Shown one piece after another: positions 8,282 to 17,549 of a DNA stretch of 37,253 bases. Source of the stretch: Acidobacteriota bacterium (GTDB lineage Bacteria > Acidobacteriota > Terriglobia > Acidiferrales > UBA7541); contig QHZB01000228.1 of the NCBI GenBank assembly GCA_003224525.1, positions 1-37,253 of the forward strand. Direction: 5' to 3'. The notes under the pieces were generated by a model. That model was not told the origin of the DNA. It did no database searches and saw only the letters and a program-made list of their open reading frames with translations. The translations under genes were made by a program, and so were the position numbers. Within the stretch, counting starts at the first letter, position 1; each line of letters opens with the position of its first letter.

Positions 8282-9149
8282 TCACTGGAAATCGTAGGGC
8301 GATGGCTCGCCCTTCGGCCTGGTGTTCCACCGCCCGTGCACCCAGACCCATTGCTCCGGATACTTCCGGACAATTTCTTCGATCACTTTCGTGAACTTTC
8401 TAGTATTCTCCAGAACGTCCCGCCCCATATCGCCCGTTCGAATCAGCTCGACTGGCGGCTCGAAACGCAACCGGTACTTTCGGCTGCGTTCATCCCAAAC
8501 GGCATATCCCGGCACGACCGCAGCGCCGGTATGCAACGCCACGCGCGCAATCCCCGTCTTCGTCCGGCATGGTGTTCTGGTCCGCCAGAATCCCGACTGT
8601 TCCGGCCTCTTTCAATACCTTCAGCATCATGCGCGCCGACTCATTCTTGAAAATCGGCCGATTCCCTGACAAACACCTGTAACCGTTCACGAGTGCATCG
8701 ATCCTCTGGTTGTCGATTCGCCGGGCCATGAAATGCAGAGGAAATCCGTACAGCGCGTGCGCAAAAGAAGACAACTCCCACGCGCCGATGTGCCCTGTCA
8801 GATAGAGCACGCCTTTCCCGCGCCGCCGGCCTTCCAGAAAGTTTTCGTGCCCATCGAGCACGACAAGCTGCTCAATGTTCTCTTTCGAATATTTCGGAAA
8901 CCGGGCAAATTCCGCGGCCATCCAACCCAGATTCCGCAGCATTCCGCGGATGACCGTCCTACACTGCGCCTCGCTCCACTCCGGAAAGGCAATGCGCAAA
9001 TTCACTTGAGCGGTTTCCCTCAATCCAGGCAGCAGCGCATAAATAATGCGCACCGCTCCTGCGGCAACACTCCGTGCCAGCGGGCGCGGCAATAGACCCA
9101 ACCCTTTCAAAATGACCCACACAGCCGCGTATTCCACGCATTCCTTCAT
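8282..9149 (-). pseudogene. LpxL/HtrB-family lipid A acyltransferase, frameshifted
   Basis: Late lipid A acyltransferase family. The N-terminal part (frame from ATG 9149) has the catalytic HX4E motif in TGHIGAWELSS, the ARRIDNQRID segment and GILADQNTMP. After ...PDEDG, near 8551-8560, the frame changes and the C-terminal part continues as GIARVALHTGAAVVPGYAVW and ends KGEPSPYDFQ. In the family a short stretch of the form GVFVDFFGxPAxTTT normally lies between these two parts, so about 15 residues appear deleted, with a net frameshift. The first frame alone would end at 8490 and lack the C-terminal third. It may be a true loss, or a sequencing or assembly error. It is the first gene of the lpxL-lpxD-P-loop group and diverges from the ArnT-like gene. 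Confidence 0.8.
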
Positions 9150-9244
9150 TGCCTACCCAAGTTCGCGCGAGTTCCCCGCCGGGCGACAGTATGCAAGAGG
9201 TCCGCCGCTGGAAGATAGTGGTTCAATGTTAGACTCGACTTTCC

Positions 9245-10906
9245 GTGACCGAAACAACCGCTCCCCTTACCGAGAATCCGCGCACCAGAACCGCCGCCCG
9301 AATCGGCTGGGCCATCCTCATCCTGGCAACGCTCTACGTTTGCTACTTCAGCCATCTCGGCGCCATCGGCTTCGTCGGGCCTGACGAGCCGCGCTACGCC
9401 TGGATCGCGCGCGACATGGCTGAGACCGGCGATTGGGTCACGCCGCGCCTCTACGGAAAACCGTGGTTCGAAAAGCCTCCACTTTTCTATTGGGGCGCGG
9501 CAATAAGCTTCAAGCTCTTCGGCGTTAGCGAAGCCGCCGCGCGGCTGCCGAGCGCCGTCTCTGCGTTTCTCGCGACGCTCGCGCTCGCCTGGCTCGCGCT
9601 CCGTCTCTACGGCGCGGAAACCGCTCGGTGGCTCCTTCTTCTGCTGCCGACCACCGTCGGCATGATCGGCTTTTCGCACGCCGCCGCCACGGACATGCCC
9701 TTCAGCGGCATGCTCACCATTGCCATGGTCTGCGCCGCCGTCGTTCTGGGCCTCACGTGCAACGAGAATTCTCCCGTCATTCCGCAAACGCCTTGTTTCG
9801 CCCTTGTCCTTTTCGGTTTTTTCCTAGGTCTCGCCGTCCTCGCGAAAGGCCCTGTCGGTATCATCCTCTCCGGAGGCGCCGTTTTTTTCTTGGCGCTCGT
9901 CACCAAGCGCTGGCGCGACGCCTTCCGTCTTTTTCATCCCGCCGCTCTCGCGTCTTTTTGCCTCACCGCTCTCCCGTGGTACATCCTGTGCGCCCGCCGC
10001 AACCCCGACTTCTTCCGCATCTTCATCATCGAGCACAATTTCAAGCGCTACCTCACCCCCGAATTCCAGCATATCCAGCCCTTTTGGTACTACGGCCCGA
10101 TCATTTTGATCGCAATTCTCCCATGGAGTGTCATTCTTCTTCGTGTAGGGTACGACGCGGTTCTCAGTTTTCGTCAGCGTCAGTGGAAAGAATCAAATTC
10201 GCTGTTTTTGGCGCTCTGGACCATCTTCCCACTAGTATTCTTCAGCTTTTCGCAATCCAAACTCCCTGGTTACGCTCTCCCGGTCTTGCCACCGTTGTCC
10301 GCCCTTGCCGCTCGAAGTCTCGTCTTAGCGTTTCAGCGATCTTTGGGCGCTGCCCGCTGGGTTGCCGTCGCCGTTGCCATGTTGCTTATGGCGCCCGTTG
10401 GTGTGTTCAGCTATCTCGCGCTCATAGCTCATGGCGGTATTGGACTTCTTCCCCTTTCGGCAACGCTCCGGTGGGCTTCAATCTGTGCGCTTTTGGGCTT
10501 TTTGGCTCTGATTCTCGCCTTGTGGAACAAGTCGCGTGCCGCGTTCTTGATTGCGATCGTGGTCGTTCTCCTTTCTATAACCGCCATTCACGGTGGTCTC
10601 AAAGATATCGGCGTCCAAAATCTTTCAATTCGTGCCAGTGTTCAAGAGGCCAGAAACCACTGGTCAGATTTTGCCCCGGGCCAAGCGTCAAGCTTCAAGC
10701 TGCGTCGCGCCGATCAGTACGGCCTGAATTTCTATCTGCGGCGCGAGGTACCAACGTGGTCTCCAGATCATCGGCAACCAGGCTGGGTATTCGGTTCTAA
10801 GATCCTTGTAGGGGACGATTGGACCCGGGGGATGGACTGCATATTCGTCACGGAATTGGACACGTTTTCACAACCAGTGGTGTGTAAGGACCCGGGGGCC
10901 AACTAG
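9245..10906 (+). CDS. ArnT-like (GT83/PMT family) membrane glycosyltransferase
   Basis: 553 aa integral membrane protein with about ten or more hydrophobic segments. It has the diagnostic periplasmic-loop motifs VGPDEPRYAWIARDMAETG (residues about 45-63) and KPWFEKPPLFYW (about 76-87), typical of ArnT and related enzymes that move a sugar from polyprenyl phosphate to lipid A, protein or another acceptor at the outer face of the inner membrane. The start is GTG 9245, because an in-frame TAG lies a few codons upstream. The divergent lpxL-like gene fits a role in lipid A decoration, but the sugar and acceptor are not known. Its TAG stop overlaps the stop of the convergent hydrolase. Confidence 0.88.
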   Translation: MTETTAPLTENPRTRTAARIGWAILILATLYVCYFSHLGAIGFVGPDEPRYAWIARDMAETGDWVTPRLYGKPWFEKPPLFYWGAAISFKLFGVSEAAARLPSAVSAFLATLALAWLALRLYGAETARWLLLLLPTTVGMIGFSHAAATDMPFSGMLTIAMVCAAVVLGLTCNENSPVIPQTPCFALVLFGFFLGLAVLAKGPVGIILSGGAVFFLALVTKRWRDAFRLFHPAALASFCLTALPWYILCARRNPDFFRIFIIEHNFKRYLTPEFQHIQPFWYYGPIILIAILPWSVILLRVGYDAVLSFRQRQWKESNSLFLALWTIFPLVFFSFSQSKLPGYALPVLPPLSALAARSLVLAFQRSLGAARWVAVAVAMLLMAPVGVFSYLALIAHGGIGLLPLSATLRWASICALLGFLALILALWNKSRAAFLIAIVVVLLSITAIHGGLKDIGVQNLSIRASVQEARNHWSDFAPGQASSFKLRRADQYGLNFYLRREVPTWSPDHRQPGWVFGSKILVGDDWTRGMDCIFVTELDTFSQPVVCKDPGAN

Positions 10907-11844
10907 CGCACAGCCATCCCCGTAGCAGGCAGCCTCACTAGAAAAAACGACACCACGCGGTTCTCATAGGCGCGCTTCTCTTCGTCGTTCAAGCTCACAA
11001 AGTTTCCGTGCTGAATGATGGCCTGCTCATGCGGCTCCGGCGCTTTCAGAAACATCTGCCGTGTAGTCTCCGCGAGCTCAGGGTCGTCCAACGCCTGAAT
11101 GTACAGCATTGGGACGCCAACGAGCGCAATCAGCTTTTGGGAGAGCGGCGGGTCGTCGCGGTGCGCGTAGTTCAAGTACTCAAAGCTGAACACGGCCGCG
11201 CGCACCATGAACGGAAAACCGCCCAGGCCGTTGCGCTCCACCCCCACCTTGACCATCTGCTTCGGTTCGTCATACACGGAGTCCAATACCAGAGCGCGAA
11301 TCCGCTTGTCTCTTTCCGCTTCCCGCAGCGCCGCATACGCTCCGAGGTTATAGCCCCAAAGCCCGAACCGCGTTGGGTCCAAATCAGGCCGCGCGGCCAG
11401 CAGATCGACCGCCGCGCGCACTTCGTCCACTTCGCGATAGCCGAGCGTGCTAATCCCCGCGTTCGCCCCATGCGCGGCAAAATCAAAGATGAAAACGTTG
11501 TATTGGTGGTCCTGCAGCGCTGATTCCAGCGTCAACAGCTCGCCGCGGCTGGACTCGTATCCGTGGCACAGAATTATCGTCGGCGCGCCCCGAAAGCCAG
11601 GAAAGAACCACCCCTCCCGTGTTCCCAGCCCCCCCGGTACCTCAAAATTCAACACCTCCGGCCGGCCAGGAAAACTCGCCATGTTGATTTCGGAGCTGGT
11701 CCGTTGCGGTTTCACGATGCGATAGACGAGAAAGCCCGCTATGGCCGTTGTGGCCAGCACGGCAAAAAAGACCAGGGCCGATAGAGCCATCAGCAACTTG
11801 GTGTACCAGCGCGTCGGATAGCGGAGTTCGTACAGGATCTGCAT
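10903..11844 (-). CDS. Membrane-anchored alpha/beta hydrolase-fold protein with Asn at the nucleophile position
   Basis: About 313 aa from ATG 11844 (a TTG at 11859 would add five residues, Arg-rich). One N-terminal transmembrane segment (LLMALSALVFFAVLATTAIA) is followed by an alpha/beta hydrolase domain: APTIILCHGYESSRGELL (oxyanion region), FIFDFAAHGANAG, and the elbow GLWGYNLGAYAAL. The elbow would be GxSxG in an active serine hydrolase, but residue 166 is Asn (AAC, one base from AGC Ser). The acid (QALDDPELAE) and histidine (IIQHGNFV) regions are present. It may be a non-hydrolytic member or use another chemistry. It lies tail to tail with the glycosyltransferase, sharing CTAG. Confidence 0.85.
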   Translation of the reverse strand: MQILYELRYPTRWYTKLLMALSALVFFAVLATTAIAGFLVYRIVKPQRTSSEINMASFPGRPEVLNFEVPGGLGTREGWFFPGFRGAPTIILCHGYESSRGELLTLESALQDHQYNVFIFDFAAHGANAGISTLGYREVDEVRAAVDLLAARPDLDPTRFGLWGYNLGAYAALREAERDKRIRALVLDSVYDEPKQMVKVGVERNGLGGFPFMVRAAVFSFEYLNYAHRDDPPLSQKLIALVGVPMLYIQALDDPELAETTRQMFLKAPEPHEQAIIQHGNFVSLNDEEKRAYENRVVSFFLVRLPATGMAVR

Positions 11845-12076
11845 TCGTCGTCTGCGCAACTGGGTTGGCGGCAGTGGCCGCTTCTTCTATACCTCACGAT
11901 ATAAACGCAATAGCTGGCATCCTAGCACACCTCCCTCGTCCCACTGCCTAAACCCCTCCTTGTGTGTCGGATTTGTATCACCTGTGGCACGCTGGCACGC
12001 TAGTGGCCACTCGCCCGCAATGAATCGGCTATGATAGTGTTCGCGCGACAGGGGCCGCGCCGCTTTCCGCACATTC

Positions 12077-13009
12077 ATGAACATCGTCGATTTGCGACAG
12101 ACCACCGTCCGCCAGATTGAGCCATTGCTCGAAGAGGAAGCGCGGCATTGGCGCGACGAACTGCATTGGGATTACCGCGGCGCCCTCGAACTCATCAAGC
12201 GGTTCCTTGACGCCCACGCCCTTGCCGGCTGCGTAGCGTTCGAAAACGGTTCCGCTGCGGGATATACCTTCTACGTCCTCGAGGATCAGAAAGGACTAAT
12301 CGGGGGGCTGTATGTCTCCTCCAAATTCCCGCAGAATTCCATCGGGCGACGGCTCCTCGAGGAGATGCTCCTCTCGATGCGCGCCATCCCGTATCTCGCG
12401 CGCATCGAAGCCCAGCTAATGCCCTTTAGCGGCCCGGTGGATGCGCCGCTGCTCGACCAGGGATTTCACCTCTACACGCGCCAGTTCATGCTCCTGGATC
12501 TGCATAAGTCGCACGAGGCGAATGCCGACGCCTCGGGGGGCATGCGCCTCAACCGCTGGAATGACCGCCACTTCGAGCCTTGTGCCAAGTTGATCTATCT
12601 GGCTTACGCGAATCACGTCGATGGCGAGATCAACGACCAGTACCGCAGCCGTAGCGGCGCGCTGAAGTTCTTAAAAAACATCATCCTGCTTCCCGGCTGC
12701 GGGCAGTTCGTGCCGGGCGCATCGTTCGTTCTTCACGAGCCTGGCAGCGATGAACTCATCGCTGCCGTTCTGACCAGCGAAGTGTCACCTGGTGTCGGCC
12801 ACACCACCCAAATTTGCGTCCTGCCCGGCTACCAGGGACACGGCCTCGGCCGCATGCTCATGCAAACTTCCGCCGGCGCCCTGCGCTCCATGAAATTCCG
12901 GGAATTGACGCTGACGGTAACATCGGACAACCACACCGCTGTCCAGCTCTACGAGAAACTCGGCTTCCACACCATTAAGTCCTTCACTGCGGGTGTTTGG
13001 CCGCGTTAG
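12077..13009 (+). CDS. Two-domain GNAT-family N-acetyltransferase
   Basis: 310 aa. The C-terminal half is a clear GNAT domain: ICVLPGYQGHGLGRMLM (acetyl-CoA pyrophosphate loop, about residues 248-264) followed by LTLTVTSDNHTAVQLYEKLG, the typical last strands. The N-terminal half has a weaker GNAT-like pattern (GLYVSSKFPQNSIGRRLLEE, LLDQGFHLYTRQFM), so this is probably a tandem GNAT with one degenerate domain. The substrate cannot be told. It stands alone between the hydrolase and the convergent cupredoxin-like gene. Confidence 0.88.
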   Translation: MNIVDLRQTTVRQIEPLLEEEARHWRDELHWDYRGALELIKRFLDAHALAGCVAFENGSAAGYTFYVLEDQKGLIGGLYVSSKFPQNSIGRRLLEEMLLSMRAIPYLARIEAQLMPFSGPVDAPLLDQGFHLYTRQFMLLDLHKSHEANADASGGMRLNRWNDRHFEPCAKLIYLAYANHVDGEINDQYRSRSGALKFLKNIILLPGCGQFVPGASFVLHEPGSDELIAAVLTSEVSPGVGHTTQICVLPGYQGHGLGRMLMQTSAGALRSMKFRELTLTVTSDNHTAVQLYEKLGFHTIKSFTAGVWPR

Positions 13010-13116
13010 GTGGAGTTCCTGCAGCGTTTCTTCCTAAGCTGGAAGCCCGCTCACGAATGACTGGAGACAACCCGCTCTAAGATCTCAGGCAGCGCATCAC
13101 GTCTGGGTAAGCTTTC

Positions 13117-13872
13117 TCAATGGGCGTGAGCTTTGAACACAAAATCCATGTTCTTGGCTTCTCCGGCCGCAACCGTGATGGTTTGTTTCATGGCCCCCAA
13201 TTTTTCGTGCCAGGCCTCCACGGTGTATTCACCGGGCGGCAAATTGCGCAGATCGAAGTGTCCGTCCACGCCGGTGACGGCGAAGAAAGGATGCTTGAAC
13301 ACGGCGATGTAGCTGCGCATCCACGGATGCACGTTGCACTTGACGGGAATGGCGATCTCCTCCCGCGCGAAGGTTTCTTCTAAGGTCGTGCCCGCGGGCT
13401 GGGCCTTATTCCATTCGCGGTTGTTGATCGGAACAGCATGGATATTGTGTGTTGTGCTGTCACTATTCACAATGTGAAGTTTCTGCTGAGCTTGCAGCCC
13501 GATCACGTGCGGCAGATACATGCATCCTTTTTGGTCAACCTCGACCGGTTCAGCCGGTACATCGAAGCTGCGGCTTCCAAGTCCCTCCGAAACAAAAACG
13601 ATCACGTTACCGAGCGCGCCGCCAGTTCCCGTCACGAATTCTTCGTTGACAGCGGGCCCGGGATGCGCCTTGGCGCAACTCGGGTCCGCGGACATGCTAA
13701 TGCGGTTGGGTTGAGGCAGCTGACCCTCGATCCTGACCCGGCCAGCCACCGTACTTCCCGCGTGGGTGTCGGGCTTGGCCAAACCCAGATTCAATGCGGC
13801 CAAATTTCCAAGGCTCGCAAGTACTCCGAAAAAACCGAGCAGCAGACTGAAATACAGACCCTTGAGTCGCAT
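13117..13872 (-). CDS. Secreted cupredoxin-like protein
   Basis: 251 aa from ATG 13872, chosen for the GGAAGGA ribosome site just upstream and the N-terminal signal sequence MRLKGLYFSLLLGFFGVLAS. The mature part has a blue-copper-like set of ligands: His in TTHNIHAVP (about 140-145) and the PVKCNVHPWM loop (Cys-x2-His-x2-Met, about 174-182). A C-terminal carboxypeptidase-regulatory-like beta-sandwich follows (GVDGHFDLRNLPPGEYTVEA). A periplasmic electron-transfer or copper-binding role is likely. Related proteins are often called methylamine-utilisation or plastocyanin-like, but no partner gene is adjacent. Confidence 0.82.
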   Translation of the reverse strand: MRLKGLYFSLLLGFFGVLASLGNLAALNLGLAKPDTHAGSTVAGRVRIEGQLPQPNRISMSADPSCAKAHPGPAVNEEFVTGTGGALGNVIVFVSEGLGSRSFDVPAEPVEVDQKGCMYLPHVIGLQAQQKLHIVNSDSTTHNIHAVPINNREWNKAQPAGTTLEETFAREEIAIPVKCNVHPWMRSYIAVFKHPFFAVTGVDGHFDLRNLPPGEYTVEAWHEKLGAMKQTITVAAGEAKNMDFVFKAHAH

Positions 13873-14121
13873 GATAATTCCTTCCTGCGGACGCATTTAT
13901 AAAACTCGTAAAAACCGCCAACAGTGCTTGCCCCGGGGGGAAAACGAACCGTTATCCACCGTGCTACTTTGCCGCTACGCTCGGGAACGGCTGACGTTGA
14001 GCTTACGGCAAATCTTTTAAGGTCAATCCCTTGCCGTGGCATTGTGTGGATCCAACACGAAGCGTTTCAGGACCCCGATTCCAAAAGGCATGATATTTCT
14101 TTCAATGGATTTCAGGCCCTT

Positions 14122-14631
14122 CTACTGCTGCTGAAGGTAGTAGCCTTGCTGGTATCCATTTGAATAAGCCTGGCGATAGAACCGCATGTACTCTTCGGGA
14201 TGAGCCTTCGCTTCCAAGAAGCCCTGGCCCGCATTGCGATAATTGGCGGTCTTCTCCACCTGAAAGGGTTGCGCCTTAATGCGATCGGCGGCGCCATCCA
14301 AAGTTCCATCGCAGTAGCCCGCCAATTCCGCTGCACTGGGCTCCGCCAATTTTCCCGACCGCGCTTCGGAGTACTCGCGGTAACCCTGTTCGTAACCGGC
14401 AATGAACACGACGCGGTCGGCGTTGTGACCCCAACGGCCAGTCCTAAGCCGGGGTGCTCTGCCGTCCTGAACATCGAGTTTTGCCTGATACAGTCCATCG
14501 CGGAATGCCGCGTCCATGGCTTGCGCGCCCTTGCCGGCCTCGAACTTTGGCCGATAAGCCGAGACTCCCACCAACGCCACGATCGCAAGGCCCAAACTCA
14601 CATCCAAGATAAAGAGCGATTGTCTTTTCAC
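14122..14631 (-). CDS. Membrane-anchored or secreted protein of unknown function
   Basis: 169 aa, GTG start at 14631 with GGAGAGGTG as a ribosome site. An N-terminal hydrophobic segment (LFILDVSLGLAIVALVGVSA) acts as signal or anchor. The rest is hydrophilic with repeated short GY/YxxGY patterns (AGYEQGYREY, YRQAYSNGYQQGYYLQQQ) and a pair of similar units: residues about 41-52 (AAFRDGLYQAKL) and 100-112 (AGYCDGTLDGAAD). I do not recognise the family. It stands alone, upstream of a gene-poor stretch. Confidence 0.7.
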   Translation of the reverse strand: MKRQSLFILDVSLGLAIVALVGVSAYRPKFEAGKGAQAMDAAFRDGLYQAKLDVQDGRAPRLRTGRWGHNADRVVFIAGYEQGYREYSEARSGKLAEPSAAELAGYCDGTLDGAADRIKAQPFQVEKTANYRNAGQGFLEAKAHPEEYMRFYRQAYSNGYQQGYYLQQQ

Positions 14632-15010
14632 GGTTTCACCTCTCCGTCACTGCTTCCAGGAGCGCAGGGAGTTTGCACATACAAATAGCTACCGGCTCCC
14701 GCGCACACCTTGAGCCGCCTTCGTCTGACGCTCTGCTTTGCCCTCAAGCAGAGAGAACCAGGGCACACCACTGCTAATGGGCGCAATCGGAACGATTGCA
14801 CGGGATACCGGCCGTACCAGCGAGGACCGCGGCAGCGACGCCGAACACCGTGATCGCGACCGTCCGATTCGCGATCGAGCTTTACCGGCACGTCCATTTA
14901 ATCCCCTCTGTGGCTGCAACTCATTGGTGTATCGCAAATAAGGTGTAAAGTAGCTGTAAACTTTGTTGGACGATGGTTGACGGCTGACCACTCGTGACGG
15001 TAACCCAAAC
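14632..15010. other. Intergenic stretch with no convincing gene
   Basis: Between the GTG of the small secreted protein and the PilZ promoter. The open frames here are Arg-rich, lack ribosome sites and look like chance. A minus-strand stretch at about 14750-14870 gives a hydrophobic peptide (AITVFGVAAAVLAGTAG), but with no start codon after the preceding stop, so at most it is a relic. Confidence 0.4.
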
Positions 15011-15039
15011 TTGACGCGACGGAACGCCGGGCGTATGTT
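15011..15039 (+). promoter_or_regulatory. Predicted promoter of the PilZ gene
   Basis: TTGACG (15011-15016) and TATGTT (15034-15039) are separated by 17 bp, matching consensus at 5/6 and 4/6 positions. This places transcription start about 80 nt before the chosen start codon. Confidence 0.45.
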
Positions 15040-15123
15040 TTTGCGCACAGACATTGGTGAAATCGAAATTTCCGGCTTAAAGTTTGATGTGTGAGTAAGG
15101 GCCCCGCAGAACGGAGGTGGCGG

Positions 15124-15822
15124 TTGACAACGGACAAGTCGGGCGTGGAGCAGCCGGTCGCCAAGGGAAAAAACAGGAGGAGTGACCGTTACCCCGTAGT
15201 TGTTCCCGTGCAGGTGAAGTGGTCGGAGGCTAGCGGCGCAGGCATCATCGAGTTTGCCGAAGCCAAAGAAGTCAACATGCACGGCGGGCGGCTGGACTTG
15301 AGAGGCCGCCCGGCGATTGGCAGCGTGATCGAGTTGACTAACCTTACCTCATCTAAAATAGCCGTTGCGCGAGTGATATCCCTGCGCCCCTCCAAAAAGA
15401 GCGACGTGTTGGGAGTGGCCGTCGAGCTTCTTACTCCCAGCGAAACTTTTTGGGGCGTGACCTTCCGGCTGAAGAGGGCGATCGACGACCTGCAGAAACT
15501 GGAAAACGCCATCCGGTCGGGTGGGATGGACCCTCGCGTCCTTCGTGAGTTTCGCGACGCCGTCGATTATGTACGCAAGACCGCCTGGGCTCTTCAAGAA
15601 TTGCAGGAGCGCCAGGCCCACCAACGGGATACCGCCACGGTGCGCTCCTTGCTCACGGAGGAGCGCGTCCGCCGCGCCACTCAGCTCTGCAAAGCGCTGG
15701 CCTCGGATTTGGACTCCCACGAAGTAACCGACAGAACCACCGGCGCCGCAGATCTTTTTCAAGCCATCCGAGGGCTCTATCAGCGCTTGGCCACTCTGTT
15801 CAAGATCCGTGAATCTCGGTAA
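15124..15822 (+). CDS. PilZ-domain protein
   Basis: 232 aa. The N-terminal half is a PilZ domain: NRRSDRYPVVVPVQVKW gives the RxxxR-type c-di-GMP motif followed by the first strand, then EVNMHGGRLDLRG in place of the usual (D/N)xSxxG, and IELTNLTSSKIAVARVISL. A helical C-terminal half (about 130-232) may form a coiled coil. I prefer TTG 15124, with GGAGGTGG six bases upstream, to GTG 15091, which has no ribosome site. A c-di-GMP-responsive role is likely, but the target is unknown and the second motif is imperfect. Confidence 0.8.
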   Translation: MTTDKSGVEQPVAKGKNRRSDRYPVVVPVQVKWSEASGAGIIEFAEAKEVNMHGGRLDLRGRPAIGSVIELTNLTSSKIAVARVISLRPSKKSDVLGVAVELLTPSETFWGVTFRLKRAIDDLQKLENAIRSGGMDPRVLREFRDAVDYVRKTAWALQELQERQAHQRDTATVRSLLTEERVRRATQLCKALASDLDSHEVTDRTTGAADLFQAIRGLYQRLATLFKIRESR

Positions 15823-15902
15823 CCGCTCCGAGCCAGGAAACCCCCCGAAAACGCAAAGACAAGCTGATATCTCTGATTCTTGTCAACTCCTGATTTACTG
15901 CG

Positions 15903-16106
15903 GTGGCTTCGACTACAGCGAGCGTCCGAAAGCGATTTAATGTCGAAATGATCTCAGCGGTCTTGAAGCAAACGGTGGCGGGAGTTAAACCCGCGGAGCT
16001 TATACGACGGGTTGGGACCTCCGAAGATGCTTCCGATTTTGACCACCGGGCTCGCTCGTTGAACCTGATTACGCCCCATGAGTTCTCTCTGCATGAGCCG
16101 ATGTGA
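15903..16106 (+). mobile_element. Remnant of an IS3-type OrfA (transposase helix-turn-helix)
   Basis: The first 45 or so codons read RKRFNVEMISAVLKQTVAG then VKPAELIRRVGTSED, matching the general pattern of IS3/IS911 OrfA (KRFxxEQIxAVLKQxExGxxxAELxRxxGISEQTFY). After GTSED the similarity stops: the expected TFYRWK is missing and the frame ends at 16106. No orfB or inverted repeats are seen. This is a truncated remnant lying next to a broken protease gene. Confidence 0.6.
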
Positions 16107-16168
16107 TTGACAACTTGCCAGTTAACATAGGCCTGCTGGAGTGGCTTGGTGGCCTACAGCGGCGTCCG

Positions 16169-17474
16169 TCAGTGGCCCAAAACGGAAGGCCCCGCAGCCA
16201 CCGCCTGGTAAAGACCGAGACGTCCATTGCCAAGATCGGGACTGATCCAGACCGCGTTAGCCACCGCCCGTTCCGCCGAAGACTCGCTGAAACTCATGCT
16301 AACGTTTAACAGCAGGGCCGCCGCGCCGGATACAAATGGCGCGCTGAAGGGAGGTTCCCCACCCCGCGCCAAAGGTGCCAAAGGGATAGGTGGTGATGAT
16401 GCCCTCGCCCGGAGCCGCCACCCAAACGAGTTCCTCGCCATAGTTGGAGAACGTAGAAAGGATGTCATTGTTTGTCGTTGAGGCTACGCCCATGACACCA
16501 GAAAGCGCGGCGGGATAGACAATTTCCTCTTTGCCGTCATTTCCTGCGGAAGCCACGCAAATCAGTCGATGGCGGGTGGCATACTTAAGGGCGGGGGACA
16601 CCTCAGCGGAATACGTTGAGAAACTGAAGCTCATATTAACCACTCTTGTCCCGTGCTGCACCGCGAAATGTATAGCTCGCAAGACATCTGACAAATAACC
16701 CGTTCCATCGGCTCTGAAAGCTTTCAGAGGCATGATGAGCGCGGTAGGGGCCACGAGGTGAATGATGCCCGACACCATGGTCCCGCGGCCAAACGCCTGG
16801 TATTGTGGCTGTCCGAGATTGAGTGCCGATGCTCGATCGAGAACTGCAGCCGTCGATTGGTTCACCATCGCTCGCTGGTGAAGTGCCGCGGCCGCTAGAG
16901 GATTGGTTCACGTCCGCGAGCTCTGAAGCTGAACCGGCGATGTTGCGTGTAAAGTCATAACCCGGAACGAGGACACTTTGAAGTACGGGATGCGCCGGAT
17001 CGACGCCCGTATCAATAACCGCTACCGTCCCCGCACCGCTCACGCTGAAAGTAGTTTGCGTGTCCGGCAGCCGGATAATGGCAATCGCAGGCTGGCTGAC
17101 ATACCCATGGATGACGGTCATTCCGTATTAATCTACAGGCACATTATCCGACAATCCGCTAGGTAAGCTAGGCGGCGCCGTTGCGGTGGCTTGCATAACT
17201 TTCAGCAAGGCGTCTAGCTCTACGTGCCTGATGCCCGGTTGACTCTGGAGGATTTGCAGAAAGGCGTTCGGGTCAATCCAGTCGGGCGTAGTGACCAAGA
17301 AAACTCTGCCAAGGCTGCCGTCCAGGCCTCCACCTACATTACAACCGAACACGAAGCAGAGGTCTTGCAGTGGATCGAGCCCGGACGAAAACGGACAATA
17401 AATCTGTTGTCAGCGGCGGCTGGGCTGCTCCATATCCCAAACAAGACTAGAAGGGCCCACGCTCTCGATTTCAT
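16169..17474 (-). pseudogene. Subtilisin-family (S8) serine protease, broken by several frameshifts
   Basis: Read from ATG 17474: signal peptide MKSRAWALLVLFGIWSSPAA, then RFIVRFRPGS. A frameshift near 17380 moves the frame to DPLQDLCFVFGCNVGGGLDG and on to VTTPDWIDPNAFLQILQ. A stop lies near 17130. The next piece carries the catalytic Asp (GTVAVIDTGVDPAHP). Another shift leads to GRGTMVSGIIHLVAP, where the catalytic His of GHGT is Arg, then SAGNDGKEE. A last shift near 16350-16440 leads to PPFSAPFVSGAAALLLN, where the catalytic Ser of GTSxSAP is lost. With at least three frame changes and two catalytic residues replaced, it is dead. Confidence 0.85.
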
Positions 17475-17549
17475 GGCTTAGTCTCATTCTCTCCATCCCC
17501 GGGCGTAGTTCTCATAGACATCGAGCTGTGTTGCCGGCTCGAACAGTTA

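Noticed and set aside
14689-15282. Minus-strand frame of 197 codons before the PilZ gene
   Set aside because: It overlaps the PilZ start, is Arg/Ser/Pro-rich, and has no ribosome site or recognisable domain.
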